A stretch of DNA of 64,000 bases from an uncultured Bacteroidales bacterium (GTDB lineage Bacteria; Bacteroidota; Bacteroidia; Bacteroidales; F082): positions 1 to 64,000 of the forward strand of contig CAMJQC010000003.1 in assembly GCA_946407975.1 (NCBI GenBank), in the 5' to 3' direction. The notes beneath the pieces were generated by a model. The model worked only from the letters and a program-made list of their open reading frames with translations, made no database searches and had not been told where the DNA came from. Of this stretch, positions 1 to 8,622 are shown in pieces; position 1 is the first letter of the stretch; each line of letters opens with the position of its first letter. Made by a program: the position numbers and the translations under genes.

Positions 1-47
<47 letters not shown>

Positions 48-143
48 CTGACATCGTCAGTCGGCGTTTTCGTTCGCGACTCGGCATAATCAAACTTCGT
101 TTGCTTCTGCTCTCGCTGCTCCGAAAACTCCGCTTGCACTTTG

Positions 144-216
<73 letters not shown>

Positions 217-235
217 TTGTCGTTTTTTGACGGCG

Positions 236-243
236 CAAAAATA
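236..243 (-). promoter_or_regulatory. -7 promoter box of the tRNA-Gly pair
   Basis: TATTTTTG on the minus strand fits the Bacteroidota -7 consensus TAnnTTTG and lies 19 bases before the mature tRNA 5' end, giving a very short 5' leader. Confidence 0.6.
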
Positions 244-288
244 CAACTTTTTTGTTTACCCCATCAAAAAACAATGATTTTTTTCTTT

Positions 289-333
289 AAAAAGAAGAAA
301 CCGCTGTGCATCAGTCAGATACAGCAGCGGTTT
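289..333 (-). terminator. Rho-independent terminator after fabG
   Basis: The arms AAACCGCTG (298-306) and CAGCGGTTT (325-333) form a perfect 9-bp stem. On the minus strand it is followed by the T-rich run CTTCTTTTT. It sits 22 bases after the fabG stop codon and ends the fatty-acid operon before the tRNA promoter. Confidence 0.75.
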
Positions 334-355
334 ATGTGCTTGTCTTTGTATTGCG

Positions 356-1102
356 TTAGCAGTTCATGCCACCGCAGCAATGGATGACCTGACCTGTGAC
401 ATAGGCCGAAAGGTCGGAAGCCAGGAAGAGGGCCACATTGGCAACGTCTTCAGGCTCTCCACTGCGACGCAACGGGATCTGGTTCTCCCATGCTTTGCGC
501 ACCTGTTCGGGCAGTGCATCGGTCATGGCCGTATGGATGAAACCGGGAGCGATGGCGTTATGACGGATGTTACGCACGCCCATCTCCTTGGCAGCCGACT
601 TGGTGAAACCGATGATGCCCGCCTTGGAAGCGGCATAGTTGCACTGGTCGGCATTACCCGAGACGCCGACGACGGAACTCATATTGATGACACTGCCGCC
701 ACCCTGACGCCACATGACGGGCTGAATGGCTTTGGTAAAGTTGAAAACCGATTTGAGGTTTACGTTAATGACAGCATCCCAGTCCTGTTCGCTCATGCGC
801 TTCAAAGCACCGTCGCGGGTGATGCCGGCGTTGTTGACGAGGATGTCGATATGACCGAAGTCGGCCAAGACAGCGGACACAGTCTGCTGCGCATCGTCAT
901 AGACAGCGGCGTTGGAGACATAAGCCTTCACCCTGACCCCATAAGCCTTCAGTTCTTTCTCGGTCTCCATCACCACATCGTTGAGAGCGATATCGGTAAA
1001 AGCAATATCGCAGCCTTCCGATGCGAAACGCATGGCGATGGCTTTGCCTATGCCACGACCTGCTCCAGTGATAAGAGCGACTTTATCTTTTAATAAGCTC
1101 AT
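356..1102 (-). CDS. fabG: 3-oxoacyl-ACP reductase FabG
   Basis: This is the NADPH-dependent ketoreductase of the type II fatty acid elongation cycle, reducing 3-oxoacyl-ACP to 3-hydroxyacyl-ACP in the cytoplasm. At 248 residues it has the normal family length. Visible features of the short-chain dehydrogenase fold are the nucleotide-binding GAGRGIG near residue 13, NNAG near 90, Ser142/143, and the catalytic pair Tyr156 and Lys160 in NYAASK. The C-terminus ends HCCGGMNC, where relatives usually have a VDGGM-type end, so two cysteines replace the usual Val-Asp. It is the last gene of the fabH-fabF-fabZ-acpP-fabG operon, 131 bases after acpP, with a strong hairpin in the gap. Confidence 0.95.
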   Translation of the reverse strand: MSLLKDKVALITGAGRGIGKAIAMRFASEGCDIAFTDIALNDVVMETEKELKAYGVRVKAYVSNAAVYDDAQQTVSAVLADFGHIDILVNNAGITRDGALKRMSEQDWDAVINVNLKSVFNFTKAIQPVMWRQGGGSVINMSSVVGVSGNADQCNYAASKAGIIGFTKSAAKEMGVRNIRHNAIAPGFIHTAMTDALPEQVRKAWENQIPLRRSGEPEDVANVALFLASDLSAYVTGQVIHCCGGMNC

Positions 1103-1162
1103 TGTCTTTATTTTAATGATTCTATCTCGTTTTCATTCGTTGCAGGCATCCCTTATTTTGCA

Positions 1163-1188
1163 ACAAGGGTGGCGTCGGCCACCCTTGT
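1163..1188 (-). promoter_or_regulatory. Perfect hairpin between acpP and fabG
   Basis: The arms ACAAGGGTGGC and GCCACCCTTGT form an 11-bp perfect stem with a 4-base loop. No U-tract follows, so it does not look like a simple terminator. A downstream AAGGG in the transcript (1150-1154) could pair with the second arm instead, giving a mutually exclusive fold. It may adjust the high acpP expression relative to fabG or protect the acpP mRNA end. Confidence 0.5.
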
Positions 1189-1233
1189 CAGCTAACCTGC
1201 TTTGTCTCGTCTCAAACGAAACGGTAGGGTATT

Positions 1234-1476
1234 TTAAGCTTGCTTCGAAACGATAAGGTTGACGATGTCACCCACAGTGGCGATGTTTTCCGTATCCTTT
1301 TCGGAGAAATTCAAGTTGAATTCACGTTCCATAGCCATCGAGACTTCGACGACGTCCAGAGAGTCGGCACCAAGGTCGTTGACCAGATTGGATTCGAGTG
1401 TGATTTCGCTTTCGTTAATACCTAATTTGTTGGCGATGACGCCTTTTACTACTTTTTCAATTTCAGTTGCTTGCAT
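1234..1476 (-). CDS. acpP: Acyl carrier protein
   Basis: This small acidic carrier holds growing acyl chains on a 4'-phosphopantetheine arm. The 80-residue length is typical. The attachment serine is Ser39 in the motif GADSLD, at the start of helix II, with VEVSMAMER following, as in FAS carriers. The start codon ATG gives the expected N-terminus MQATEIEKVV. It lies 31 bases after fabZ and precedes fabG in the same operon. The rnc-linked acpP arrangement known from many bacteria is not seen here. Confidence 0.96.
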   Translation of the reverse strand: MQATEIEKVVKGVIANKLGINESEITLESNLVNDLGADSLDVVEVSMAMEREFNLNFSEKDTENIATVGDIVNLIVSKQA

Positions 1477-1507
1477 GATTTAAATGTTTTTATTATTTGG
1501 TAGTTTA

Positions 1508-1930
1508 TTATCTGTTGTCTGGAATCAAGGCGAAGGAGAGTTCGCCACGTGCACACATCTTGCCATTGACCGTCAGTTTGGCCGTGCAGATGTAGATGTT
1601 CATTTTATGATAAGTCAGTTCAGCCTCAATCTCTGCTGTGTCGCCAGGACGCACGGAGTTCTTGAAGCGGACGTTGTCGATGCCCGTATAGAGCGGCAGA
1701 TGTCCGACGAGGTCGTCTTTCATCAGCAAGGCACATGACTGAGCCATGATTTCGCACAAGATGACGCCAGGCACAATAGGCTCGTTCGGGAAATGGCCTT
1801 TCAGGAAATACTCTTCACCCGTCACATGGAACTTCGAATGCGCTATATGGTTCTCATCGATGGTCATCTCGTCCACCAGAAGCATAGGCTCGCGGTGGGG
1901 TAAAAACTGTTTGATTTCTTCTCTATTCAT
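1508..1930 (-). CDS. fabZ: 3-hydroxyacyl-ACP dehydratase FabZ
   Basis: This hot-dog-fold dehydratase removes water from 3-hydroxyacyl-ACP to give trans-2-enoyl-ACP. The 140-residue protein shows the N-terminal FLPHREPMLLVDE and the active-site block GHFPNEPIVPGV, with His as catalytic base and a downstream Glu in LCEIMAQS. The ATG at 1930 was chosen: it gives the canonical N-terminus and leaves only two bases after the fabF stop, whereas a longer reading frame would run into fabF. Position in the operon supports the assignment. Confidence 0.95.
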   Translation of the reverse strand: MNREEIKQFLPHREPMLLVDEMTIDENHIAHSKFHVTGEEYFLKGHFPNEPIVPGVILCEIMAQSCALLMKDDLVGHLPLYTGIDNVRFKNSVRPGDTAEIEAELTYHKMNIYICTAKLTVNGKMCARGELSFALIPDNR

Positions 1931-1932
1931 GG

Positions 1933-3165
1933 TTATTTCACTTTTCTGATGGCTAAACAAGCATTGTGACCGCCGAAGCCAAGGGAATTGGAGATGGCGA
2001 TGTCGAGGTCAGTCTTGAAAGCGGTGTTGGGGATATAGTTCAGGTCGCAGTCTGGATCAGGGGCGTCGAGACCGATGGTTGGTGGAATCATGCCGCTGTT
2101 GAGGGCTTGCACACAGGCGATCAGTTCGATGGCGCCTGCAGCACCCAAGGCGTGTCCCATCTCGCTCTTGGTAGAGCTGATGTATGCTTTACGGGCTTCT
2201 TCCTCACCCATGGCAATCTTGATGGCCTTGGTCTCGGAAGCGTCGTTCATCGGGGTGCCCGTGCCATGTGCATTGATGTAGATGCGTTCACCAGCCTTGA
2301 ATCCGGCTTCATCGAGGGCCATGCGGATGGCTTTCGAAGCCGTCGTGCCGTCAGGACGCGGAGCGGTGGCGTGATAGGCGTCGCAGGTGTTGCCGTAGCC
2401 ACAGATCTCGGCATAGATGGTGGCGTTGCGCTGCTTGGCGTGTTCATATTCCTCCAAAAGCAGGATGCCAGATCCTTCTGACAGCACGAAACCCTGACGT
2501 TCCTTGTTGAACGGCAAGGAAGCATGCTTAGGATCTTCGCTTCTCGAAAGGGCCTTGCAGTTAGCGAAACCGGCGATGGCCAACGGATTGATGGCCGCTT
2601 CGGTACCGCCAGCCAAGACAGCATCAGCATAGCCGTGCTTGATGGAGCGATAAGCCTCGCCAATGGAGTGGGAACCCGTGGAACATGCCGTCACAATCGG
2701 GACGCACGGACCTTGTGCATTATATCGGATGGCGATGCTGCCCGATGCGATGTTGGCTATCATGGTGGGTATCATCAAAGGAGAGACCCATTTGGGATCT
2801 TCTTCGAAGCATTTGCGGGTCTCGCGAATCATGGTGTCGAAACCGCCGATGCCCGAACCGACATACACACCAAAACGGGAAGGATCCAGACCCAGTTCGT
2901 TGTTTTGCATCGCCTGATAGGCAGCTGCCAAGGCGTAGATGGAGAAACGGTCGTTACGACGGGAAAAACTCGGCTCCACACCTTGCTCGGTAGGATTGAA
3001 GTCCTTGACTTCAGCCGCAATCGAGACAGGCAGATTGGCAGTATCGAAATAGGTGATGTGACCGATGCCACAATACCCGGAAACAAGATTGTTCCAAAAT
3101 GTATTGATATCGTTACCGACAGGCGATATGACTCCCATGCCGGTGATGACTACACGTCTGTTCAT
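1933..3165 (-). CDS. fabF: 3-oxoacyl-ACP synthase II FabF (KAS II)
   Basis: This condensing enzyme extends acyl-ACP with malonyl-ACP. At 410 residues it is standard for KAS II. The Cys-His-His triad is visible: Cys161 in VTACSTGSHS, a first His in NAHGTGTP and a second in SEMGHALGAAG. The start MNRRVVITGMGVISPVG is canonical. It lies between fabH (25 bases upstream) and fabZ (2 bases downstream), which indicates tight co-transcription. Confidence 0.96.
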   Translation of the reverse strand: MNRRVVITGMGVISPVGNDINTFWNNLVSGYCGIGHITYFDTANLPVSIAAEVKDFNPTEQGVEPSFSRRNDRFSIYALAAAYQAMQNNELGLDPSRFGVYVGSGIGGFDTMIRETRKCFEEDPKWVSPLMIPTMIANIASGSIAIRYNAQGPCVPIVTACSTGSHSIGEAYRSIKHGYADAVLAGGTEAAINPLAIAGFANCKALSRSEDPKHASLPFNKERQGFVLSEGSGILLLEEYEHAKQRNATIYAEICGYGNTCDAYHATAPRPDGTTASKAIRMALDEAGFKAGERIYINAHGTGTPMNDASETKAIKIAMGEEEARKAYISSTKSEMGHALGAAGAIELIACVQALNSGMIPPTIGLDAPDPDCDLNYIPNTAFKTDLDIAISNSLGFGGHNACLAIRKVK

Positions 3166-3190
3166 AGTGATTTCAAGATTAATTAGAATA

Positions 3191-4138
3191 TTACCATTTC
3201 AACAGGCAGGATCCGGAGACGAAACCGGCTCCGAAGGCGCTAAGAGCCAGGAGGTCGCCTTTCTTCAATTCGCCACCACGGTTCAGCTCGTCGAGCAGGA
3301 TCGGGATGCTGGCGGAAGAGGTGTTGCCATATTTCTGGATGTTCGTCGGGAACTTCTCCTTGGGCTGTTTCAGCACTTCGCCCACCGTCTCGATGATACG
3401 GATGTTGGCCTGGTGAAGCAGATACTTGTCCACGTCGTCAGCAGTATAGCCCGTTTCGTTCAGGAGGAACTTGATATCGGCCAATGAGGCGTTGGCGGCA
3501 AACTTGAACACATCCTGTCCACGCATCACCAACGGCAGATTGCTGTTGGGCTTCGTGACAAAAGGCGAAGGCTGCAGCTCATGCTTCTGATAAAGGCTGG
3601 TGGTAGAAGAAGCAGCCGACAGATGCGTGGCTTTGACGTTATCGCCTGCAGTCAGCACAGCAGCACCGGCGCCATCGCCAAAGAGCACACACACGGAGCG
3701 GTCCTGCCAGCTCAGCATACGCGAAGGCTCTTCAGCGCAGACAATCAGCACATTCTTCACCTTACCGCTACGGTAGTAAGCTTCGGCCAAGTCAAGGGCG
3801 TAAATAAAACCAACACAAGCACCATTCAGGTCGATGCAAGGGCAGTGGGCGCCGATTGCACCTTGTATGATACAGCTCAACGCCGGGGTGATGAATTCGT
3901 TCACCACATTGGCGCAGATAATGAAATCAAGATCGATAGCCGAAATCCCGGCATTGTCGAGCGCCTTGCGGGCGGCATCGATGGCCAGGTCTTCCAGGTT
4001 TTCTTCGGAGATGATACGGCGTTCCTTGATACCTGTACGGACGGTGATCCATTCGTCGCTGGTATCGACCATGTCAGAGAGCATCTGATTGGTGACGACT
4101 TTCTTGGGATGTGACGATCCCGTACCAATGATTTTCAT
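3191..4138 (-). CDS. fabH: 3-oxoacyl-ACP synthase III FabH (KAS III)
   Basis: This enzyme starts fatty acid synthesis by condensing an acyl-CoA primer with malonyl-ACP. In 315 residues it carries DTSDEWI and RTGIKERR near the N-terminus, the nucleophile Cys108 in DLNGACVGF, His in LLHQANIR and Asn in YGNTSSASIP, which form the KAS III Cys-His-Asn triad. It is the first gene of the operon and has its own -7 box 25 bases upstream. The C-terminal strand reads GAGFVSGSCLLKW, slightly different from the common GGGxxWG form. A role in a secondary lipid pathway cannot be excluded. Confidence 0.93.
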   Translation of the reverse strand: MKIIGTGSSHPKKVVTNQMLSDMVDTSDEWITVRTGIKERRIISEENLEDLAIDAARKALDNAGISAIDLDFIICANVVNEFITPALSCIIQGAIGAHCPCIDLNGACVGFIYALDLAEAYYRSGKVKNVLIVCAEEPSRMLSWQDRSVCVLFGDGAGAAVLTAGDNVKATHLSAASSTTSLYQKHELQPSPFVTKPNSNLPLVMRGQDVFKFAANASLADIKFLLNETGYTADDVDKYLLHQANIRIIETVGEVLKQPKEKFPTNIQKYGNTSSASIPILLDELNRGGELKKGDLLALSAFGAGFVSGSCLLKW

Positions 4139-4163
4139 ACTCGTTTTCTTTCGTTTTCGCAGG

Positions 4164-4171
4164 CAAAAATA
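4164..4171 (-). promoter_or_regulatory. -7 box of the fab operon
   Basis: TATTTTTG on the minus strand, 25 bases before the fabH start codon. It faces away from the LytTR gene promoter about 85 bases further on. Confidence 0.6.
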
Positions 4172-4254
4172 GAGAGAAGATTTTTTTCGCTTTGAAAATG
4201 TGGCAATTAAAGGCTGGTTGTGGCGAAATCGTGAAATGATAAGGAAAAAAGGCG

Positions 4255-4262
4255 TATTTTTG
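4255..4262 (+). promoter_or_regulatory. -7 box of the LytTR regulator gene
   Basis: TATTTTTG ends 17 bases before the start codon, so the predicted transcript would have only about ten leader bases. Confidence 0.6.
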
Positions 4263-4279
4263 TGGCGAATTTTTGAACA

Positions 4280-5158
4280 ATGAAAACTTTTAAAAGGCTT
4301 TTGACGCAGGTTCCGGCATGTCTGATGCAGCCATTGTCACAAATCATCAACGTCATCATCTCTATTTTATTCGCTCTCGTTTTTCTTACCGCTTACGAAC
4401 CTTTTTCCAATACCGCATGGTTCCAGATAGGATTCTCCGACCGTTTTGTATGGACCGTAGTGTTCGTCGGCGTCTCTTCCCTTTTCCTTGCCTTAAGCCG
4501 TATACTGATGACTTTTGTCCATAGAAAGGTCAAGCGCTTTTCCTTACTGTTATACATCTGCTGGCTTTTGATCGAGATCATCATCATCGGCTCTTTCCAC
4601 TCGTTCATCTCCTGGTTCCTCATCGGAATGGAAGACTTCACCTTTGGTTACATCTACATGAAGAGTCTCATGATTGCGCTTATCGCTCTCGGCTTCCCCT
4701 ATATGGTCACAGACCTGGTCATCTTGCTCCGCGACACACGCCGTATGCTCAACATTACCAGCAGCGACGTCGTGGTGTCGGACGAAGAAGCCATCCCCGC
4801 GCACGCCCAAATCATCAACATCACCGATAACAACGGCAACCTGAAGCTTTCCGTGAAGCTGGACAACCTCTATTATATCAAAGCGGAAGACAATTATGTG
4901 AAGATCTTCTACATGAAAAAAGGCTCCGTGGCGAGTTATCTGTTGCGAAGCAAGCTCCAGACCATAGAACAAAACTGCCAAAACAGCGGTTCGCTGATGC
5001 GCTGTCACCGTTCCTACATTGTCAACATCGACAAAGTCAGTGTCTTGCAGAACGAAACAGACGGTTTCGTCATCGATTTCGACCAGGAAGGGCTGGAATC
5101 CATACCCGTTTCCAAGACCTATTCGGCAAAGATTCTGGAAACTTTCGGCCAGAAATAA
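4280..5158 (+). CDS. Membrane-anchored LytTR-family transcription regulator
   Basis: The 292-residue protein has two parts. The N-terminal half holds four hydrophobic segments (about residues 20-42, 58-80, 88-108 and 125-147). The C-terminal 110 residues match the LytTR DNA-binding domain, seen in YYIKAEDNYVKIFY, SLMRCHRSYIVNIDKV and the end IPVSKTYSAKIL. There is no phosphoacceptor receiver domain, so control is probably through the membrane part rather than by a histidine kinase. It diverges from the fab operon, making membrane lipid state a conceivable signal; that link is inference only. The 3' end lies two bases from the end of mutS, read convergently. Confidence 0.85.
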   Translation: MKTFKRLLTQVPACLMQPLSQIINVIISILFALVFLTAYEPFSNTAWFQIGFSDRFVWTVVFVGVSSLFLALSRILMTFVHRKVKRFSLLLYICWLLIEIIIIGSFHSFISWFLIGMEDFTFGYIYMKSLMIALIALGFPYMVTDLVILLRDTRRMLNITSSDVVVSDEEAIPAHAQIINITDNNGNLKLSVKLDNLYYIKAEDNYVKIFYMKKGSVASYLLRSKLQTIEQNCQNSGSLMRCHRSYIVNIDKVSVLQNETDGFVIDFDQEGLESIPVSKTYSAKILETFGQK

Positions 5159-5160
5159 GG

Positions 5161-7767
5161 TTACTTCAACAGCTTTTTGATTTCATTCAGTTTCATCAAG
5201 GCTTCGACGGGCGTCAAAGTGTCGATGTTGGTGTTGAGTATATCCTCTTTGATTTGAAGCAGCAGCGGATCGTCAAGCTGGATGAAGCTCAACTGCATGC
5301 CATCGTCTTGCTTGACGGCGGCTTTCTCAACGGTCTCGCCCGTATGCGACTTCTCAAGCACACTCAGCATGGCCGTCGCCCTTTCCACCACCTTACGCGG
5401 CATGCCGGCCATCTCCGCCACGTGAATGCCGAAGCTATGGGCGCTCCCACCCTTCTTCAGCTTACGAAGGAAAACAACCTTATTGCCGACTTCCTTTACG
5501 GTGACGTGGTAATTCTTGATCCGCGGGAACGAAGCCTCCATTTCATTCAGCTCATGATAGTGCGTGGCAAACAGTACCTTGGCGCGGCTCACGGGGTGCT
5601 CATGCAGGTATTCCGTGATGGCCCAGGCGATGCTGATGCCGTCGTAGGTACTCGTGCCACGTCCGATTTCATCGAGAAGCACCAGACTGCGGGAGGAGAT
5701 ATTGTTCAATATGCTGGCCGTCTCGTTCATTTCTACCATGAAGGTCGATTCACCCGATGAAATGTTATCGCTCGCCCCCACGCGGGTAAAGATCTTGTCA
5801 ACCAATCCGATATGTGCCGAAGCGGCCGGGACGAAACTGCCGATCTGGGCAAGCAAAACGATCAAAGCCGTCTGTCGCAACAGAGCCGACTTACCCGACA
5901 TGTTCGGTCCTGTAATGATAATGATCTGCTGACGGTCGCGGTCGAGATATACGTCGTTGGCAATATAAGGCTCTCCAGGAGGCATCATCTGTTCGATGAC
6001 AGGGTGCCTTCCTTCTTTGATGTCGAGCACATACGAATCGTCAATATCGGGACGCACATAGTTGTATTTCAGTGCGATATCAGCAAAACTCAGGAGGCAG
6101 TCGAGGCGTGCGACCAAGGAAGCATCCGCCTGTATGGGCTCAACGTATTCCGACACCGCTGCCACCAATTCATTGTAGATACGCTGTTCGATTAGGTTGA
6201 TCTTTTCTTCAGCACCCAATATCTTCTGCTCATATTCCTTCAGCTCTTCTGTGATATAGCGTTCGGCATTCGTCAAGGTCTGCTTGCGAATCCACTCCTG
6301 CGGCACCTTTTCCTTATGGGCGTTGGTCACTTCGAGGTAATAGCCGAACACGTTGTTGTAGCCCACCTTGAGCGAGCTGATGCCCGTCGCCTCCATTTCG
6401 CGTTTCTGGACGCCCATCAGATAGTCCTTGCCGGATCGCGACAACTGGCGTAATTCATCCAAATCGGCATCCACGCCATCAGCGATATAATTGCCTTTAG
6501 ACAGCAAGGCCGGCGCATCAGGGTTCAATTCCTTTTGGATACGCTCCCGTATCGAGATGCATGGATTCAACTGATCCGCAAATGTCTTCAACGATGGCGC
6601 ATCGCAGGCTTCACAAGACTTTTTCAGCGTCTCGATCTGCTCGAGGGCACGGCCAACCTGCAGCAACTCACGAGGATTCACCTTGCCTAACGACACCTTT
6701 GAGATGAGACGTTCCAAATCGCCTATCATCCGCATGGCATCTTGGAGCTCGGGCATCACCTCGCGGTGTTGCACGAAATAATCCACGAAGGCATAGCGGG
6801 CTTCGATCTGTTCCTTGCTGCGCAACGGCAGGATCATCCAGCGACGCAACAGACGCCCGCCCATAGGCGAGACGGTCTTGTCGATGACATCCACCAAAGT
6901 CTTGGCATTCTGATTGGCAGTATGCAACAGCTCCAGATTGCGAATCGTAAACCTGTCGAGCCACACATACTGCCCCTGGTCGATGCGCGACATCGAAGTG
7001 ATATGACTGATTTTATCGTGCTGCGTCTCGATAAGATAATGGATGGCAGCGCCGGCGGCAATGATTCCGTTGGGGAAATCGTCCACGCCAAAGCCCTTCA
7101 GCGAAGCCGTGTTGAAGTGCTTGTTCAGCACTTCCTGAGCATAGTCATCAGAGAAGACCCAGTCGTCGAATACGGTGAGATAATACTTCCCTCCAAAAAG
7201 GTCCACGAAGTCCTTGCGCTTATTGCGCTGGACAAGCACTTCCGACGGGTTGAAGCTCTGCAGCAGCTTGTCGATGTATTCGTTCGAACCCTGGGACAGG
7301 TAGAACTCTCCCGTCGAAACATCAAGAAAAGCCACACCAGACTGATTACTGACGAGGTGAACGGCAGCTAAAAAGTTATTCTCCTTTTGTTCAAGGACGC
7401 TATCGCTATAGGTCACGCCAGGCGTCACCAATTCGACGATGCCTCGTTTGACAAGTTTTTTCGCCAGTTTAGGATCTTCAAGCTGCTCACAAACGGCGAC
7501 TTTCAAACCGGCACGCACTAATTTTGGCAAGTAGTTGTCCAAGGCATGGTAGGGGAATCCTGCCAACTCCACTTCAGAAGGGGATCCTACGCCACGGCGC
7601 GTACAAACGATACCGAGAATCTCCGCCGCCTTGATGGCGTCTTCGCCGTATGTTTCATAAAAATCGCCCACGCGAAACAGCAGCATCGCATCCGGATACT
7701 TGGCCTTAAACGAGTAATACTGCTTCATGAGAGGGGTCTCTACAAATCCCTTGCTTGCCATTATCAT
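5161..7767 (-). CDS. mutS: DNA mismatch repair protein MutS
   Basis: MutS recognises mispaired bases and small loops and recruits MutL. The protein has about 868 residues, normal for MutS1. Visible features are the mismatch-reading Phe-X-Glu in [10 protein letters not shown] near the N-terminus, the Walker A motif TGPNMSGKS with Lys626, Walker B in [13 protein letters not shown], and FATHYHEL of the ATPase H-loop. Two start codons are six bases apart (MIMASKG or MASKG); the second resembles relatives more. A -7 box lies 16 bases before the first start. It is divergent from the adjacent rRNA/tRNA methyltransferase gene. Confidence 0.97.
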   Translation of the reverse strand: MIMASKGFVETPLMKQYYSFKAKYPDAMLLFRVGDFYETYGEDAIKAAEILGIVCTRRGVGSPSEVELAGFPYHALDNYLPKLVRAGLKVAVCEQLEDPKLAKKLVKRGIVELVTPGVTYSDSVLEQKENNFLAAVHLVSNQSGVAFLDVSTGEFYLSQGSNEYIDKLLQSFNPSEVLVQRNKRKDFVDLFGGKYYLTVFDDWVFSDDYAQEVLNKHFNTASLKGFGVDDFPNGIIAAGAAIHYLIETQHDKISHITSMSRIDQGQYVWLDRFTIRNLELLHTANQNAKTLVDVIDKTVSPMGGRLLRRWMILPLRSKEQIEARYAFVDYFVQHREVMPELQDAMRMIGDLERLISKVSLGKVNPRELLQVGRALEQIETLKKSCEACDAPSLKTFADQLNPCISIRERIQKELNPDAPALLSKGNYIADGVDADLDELRQLSRSGKDYLMGVQKREMEATGISSLKVGYNNVFGYYLEVTNAHKEKVPQEWIRKQTLTNAERYITEELKEYEQKILGAEEKINLIEQRIYNELVAAVSEYVEPIQADASLVARLDCLLSFADIALKYNYVRPDIDDSYVLDIKEGRHPVIEQMMPPGEPYIANDVYLDRDRQQIIIITGPNMSGKSALLRQTALIVLLAQIGSFVPAASAHIGLVDKIFTRVGASDNISSGESTFMVEMNETASILNNISSRSLVLLDEIGRGTSTYDGISIAWAITEYLHEHPVSRAKVLFATHYHELNEMEASFPRIKNYHVTVKEVGNKVVFLRKLKKGGSAHSFGIHVAEMAGMPRKVVERATAMLSVLEKSHTGETVEKAAVKQDDGMQLSFIQLDDPLLLQIKEDILNTNIDTLTPVEALMKLNEIKKLLK

Positions 7768-7783
7768 CCTTGTTTTGAAAGGA

Positions 7784-7791
7784 CAAAAATA
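7784..7791 (-). promoter_or_regulatory. -7 box of mutS
   Basis: TATTTTTG on the minus strand, 16 bases before the first mutS ATG and 22 before the second. Confidence 0.55.
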
Positions 7792-7848
7792 AGCATTTTT
7801 CGCTTATTTCGGCTCCAAATTCGCCAGACTTTGCAACGAAAAAAAATC

Positions 7849-7856
7849 TATTTTTG
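7849..7856 (+). promoter_or_regulatory. -7 box of the SpoU methyltransferase gene
   Basis: TATTTTTG ends 17 bases before the ATG, divergent from the mutS promoter about 60 bases away. Confidence 0.6.
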
Positions 7857-7873
7857 CCGACAAATAAGAGATA

Positions 7874-8398
7874 ATGCGAAAATTAAGCATGGAAGAGCTG
7901 CACCGGCTCGACAAAGGTGCCTATGAGAAAGCCGAAAAGCTACCCGTCATCATCGTATTGGACAACATACGGTCGCTGAGCAACGTGGGGGCGGTCTTCC
8001 GCACGGCCGACGCCTTTCGCATCAGCGCCCTCTATCTCTGTGGCATCACGGCCTGTCCGCCGCACCGCGAGATTCACAAAACGGCACTGGGTGCTGACGA
8101 AACCGTAGCCTGGTGTTATTTCGACACCACCGAGAAAGCCTGCGAAACGCTGAAGCAGATGGGGTATCAGATCGTAGCCGTTGAACAGACAGACGGCAGT
8201 GAAATGCTGCAAGACTTTCATTTTGAACACAATACCGCATTCGTTATGGGCAACGAAGTCGAGGGCGTCTCCGACAGCGTCCTCCCCTATTGCGACAAGA
8301 GTCTCGAGATTCCACAACAAGGCACAAAACACTCTTTGAACGTGTCGGTATGTGCAGGAATTGTGATGTGGAAAATCTTTGAAAAACTCGCTCTTTAA
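7874..8398 (+). CDS. SpoU/TrmH-family RNA 2'-O-methyltransferase
   Basis: SPOUT-fold enzymes of this family methylate ribose 2'-OH groups in tRNA or rRNA using S-adenosylmethionine. The 174-residue protein shows all three SpoU motifs: motif 1 in NIRSLSNVGAVFRTADAF, motif 2 in AFVMGNEVEGVS and motif 3 in IPQQGTKHSLNVSVCAGI, which build the trefoil knot. It lacks the N-terminal L30e-like substrate-binding domain of RlmB-type members, so it is a minimal form nearer TrmL/TrmH in size. The exact target nucleotide cannot be read from sequence. Confidence 0.9.
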   Translation: MRKLSMEELHRLDKGAYEKAEKLPVIIVLDNIRSLSNVGAVFRTADAFRISALYLCGITACPPHREIHKTALGADETVAWCYFDTTEKACETLKQMGYQIVAVEQTDGSEMLQDFHFEHNTAFVMGNEVEGVSDSVLPYCDKSLEIPQQGTKHSLNVSVCAGIVMWKIFEKLAL

Positions 8399-8463
8399 GT
8401 AATAAAAACAAGGTGAAAAGAGATTTTTTTCGCAAAAAATGAAAAAAAAGTAAAAAAAAAGTC

Positions 8464-8491
8464 TTGACAATCAAATAAATTCCTATTTTTG
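8464..8491 (+). promoter_or_regulatory. Strong promoter of the OmpA-like gene (-33 and -7)
   Basis: TTGAC at 8464-8468 and TATTTTTG at 8484-8491 form a clear pair with suitable spacing. The predicted leader is unusually long here, about 125 bases, AT-rich, and contains the small stem AGCCT/AGGCT at about 8514-8528. A long leader on an abundant outer-membrane protein mRNA suggests a role in mRNA stability. Confidence 0.65.
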
Positions 8492-8622
8492 TTGGTTGTT
8501 TGGTGTGTACTATAGCCTTTTGTAGGCTTAGAAAGCATGCCGGCACAAAAAGAGAAAAAGAAGTTAAATAATTAGAAACTAATCAATTAAATAACAACTT
8601 TACAAACTTAAACATTAACGTT

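Noticed and set aside
380..1093. 237-codon plus-strand frame opposite fabG
   Set aside because: Exact antisense of fabG, which has all catalytic residues and operon context.
356..4138. Aryl-polyene or dialkylresorcinol cluster interpretation of the fab genes
   Set aside because: There is no chain-length-factor ketosynthase, aromatic starter gene, thioesterase or acyltransferase nearby; each protein resembles primary fatty-acid enzymes.
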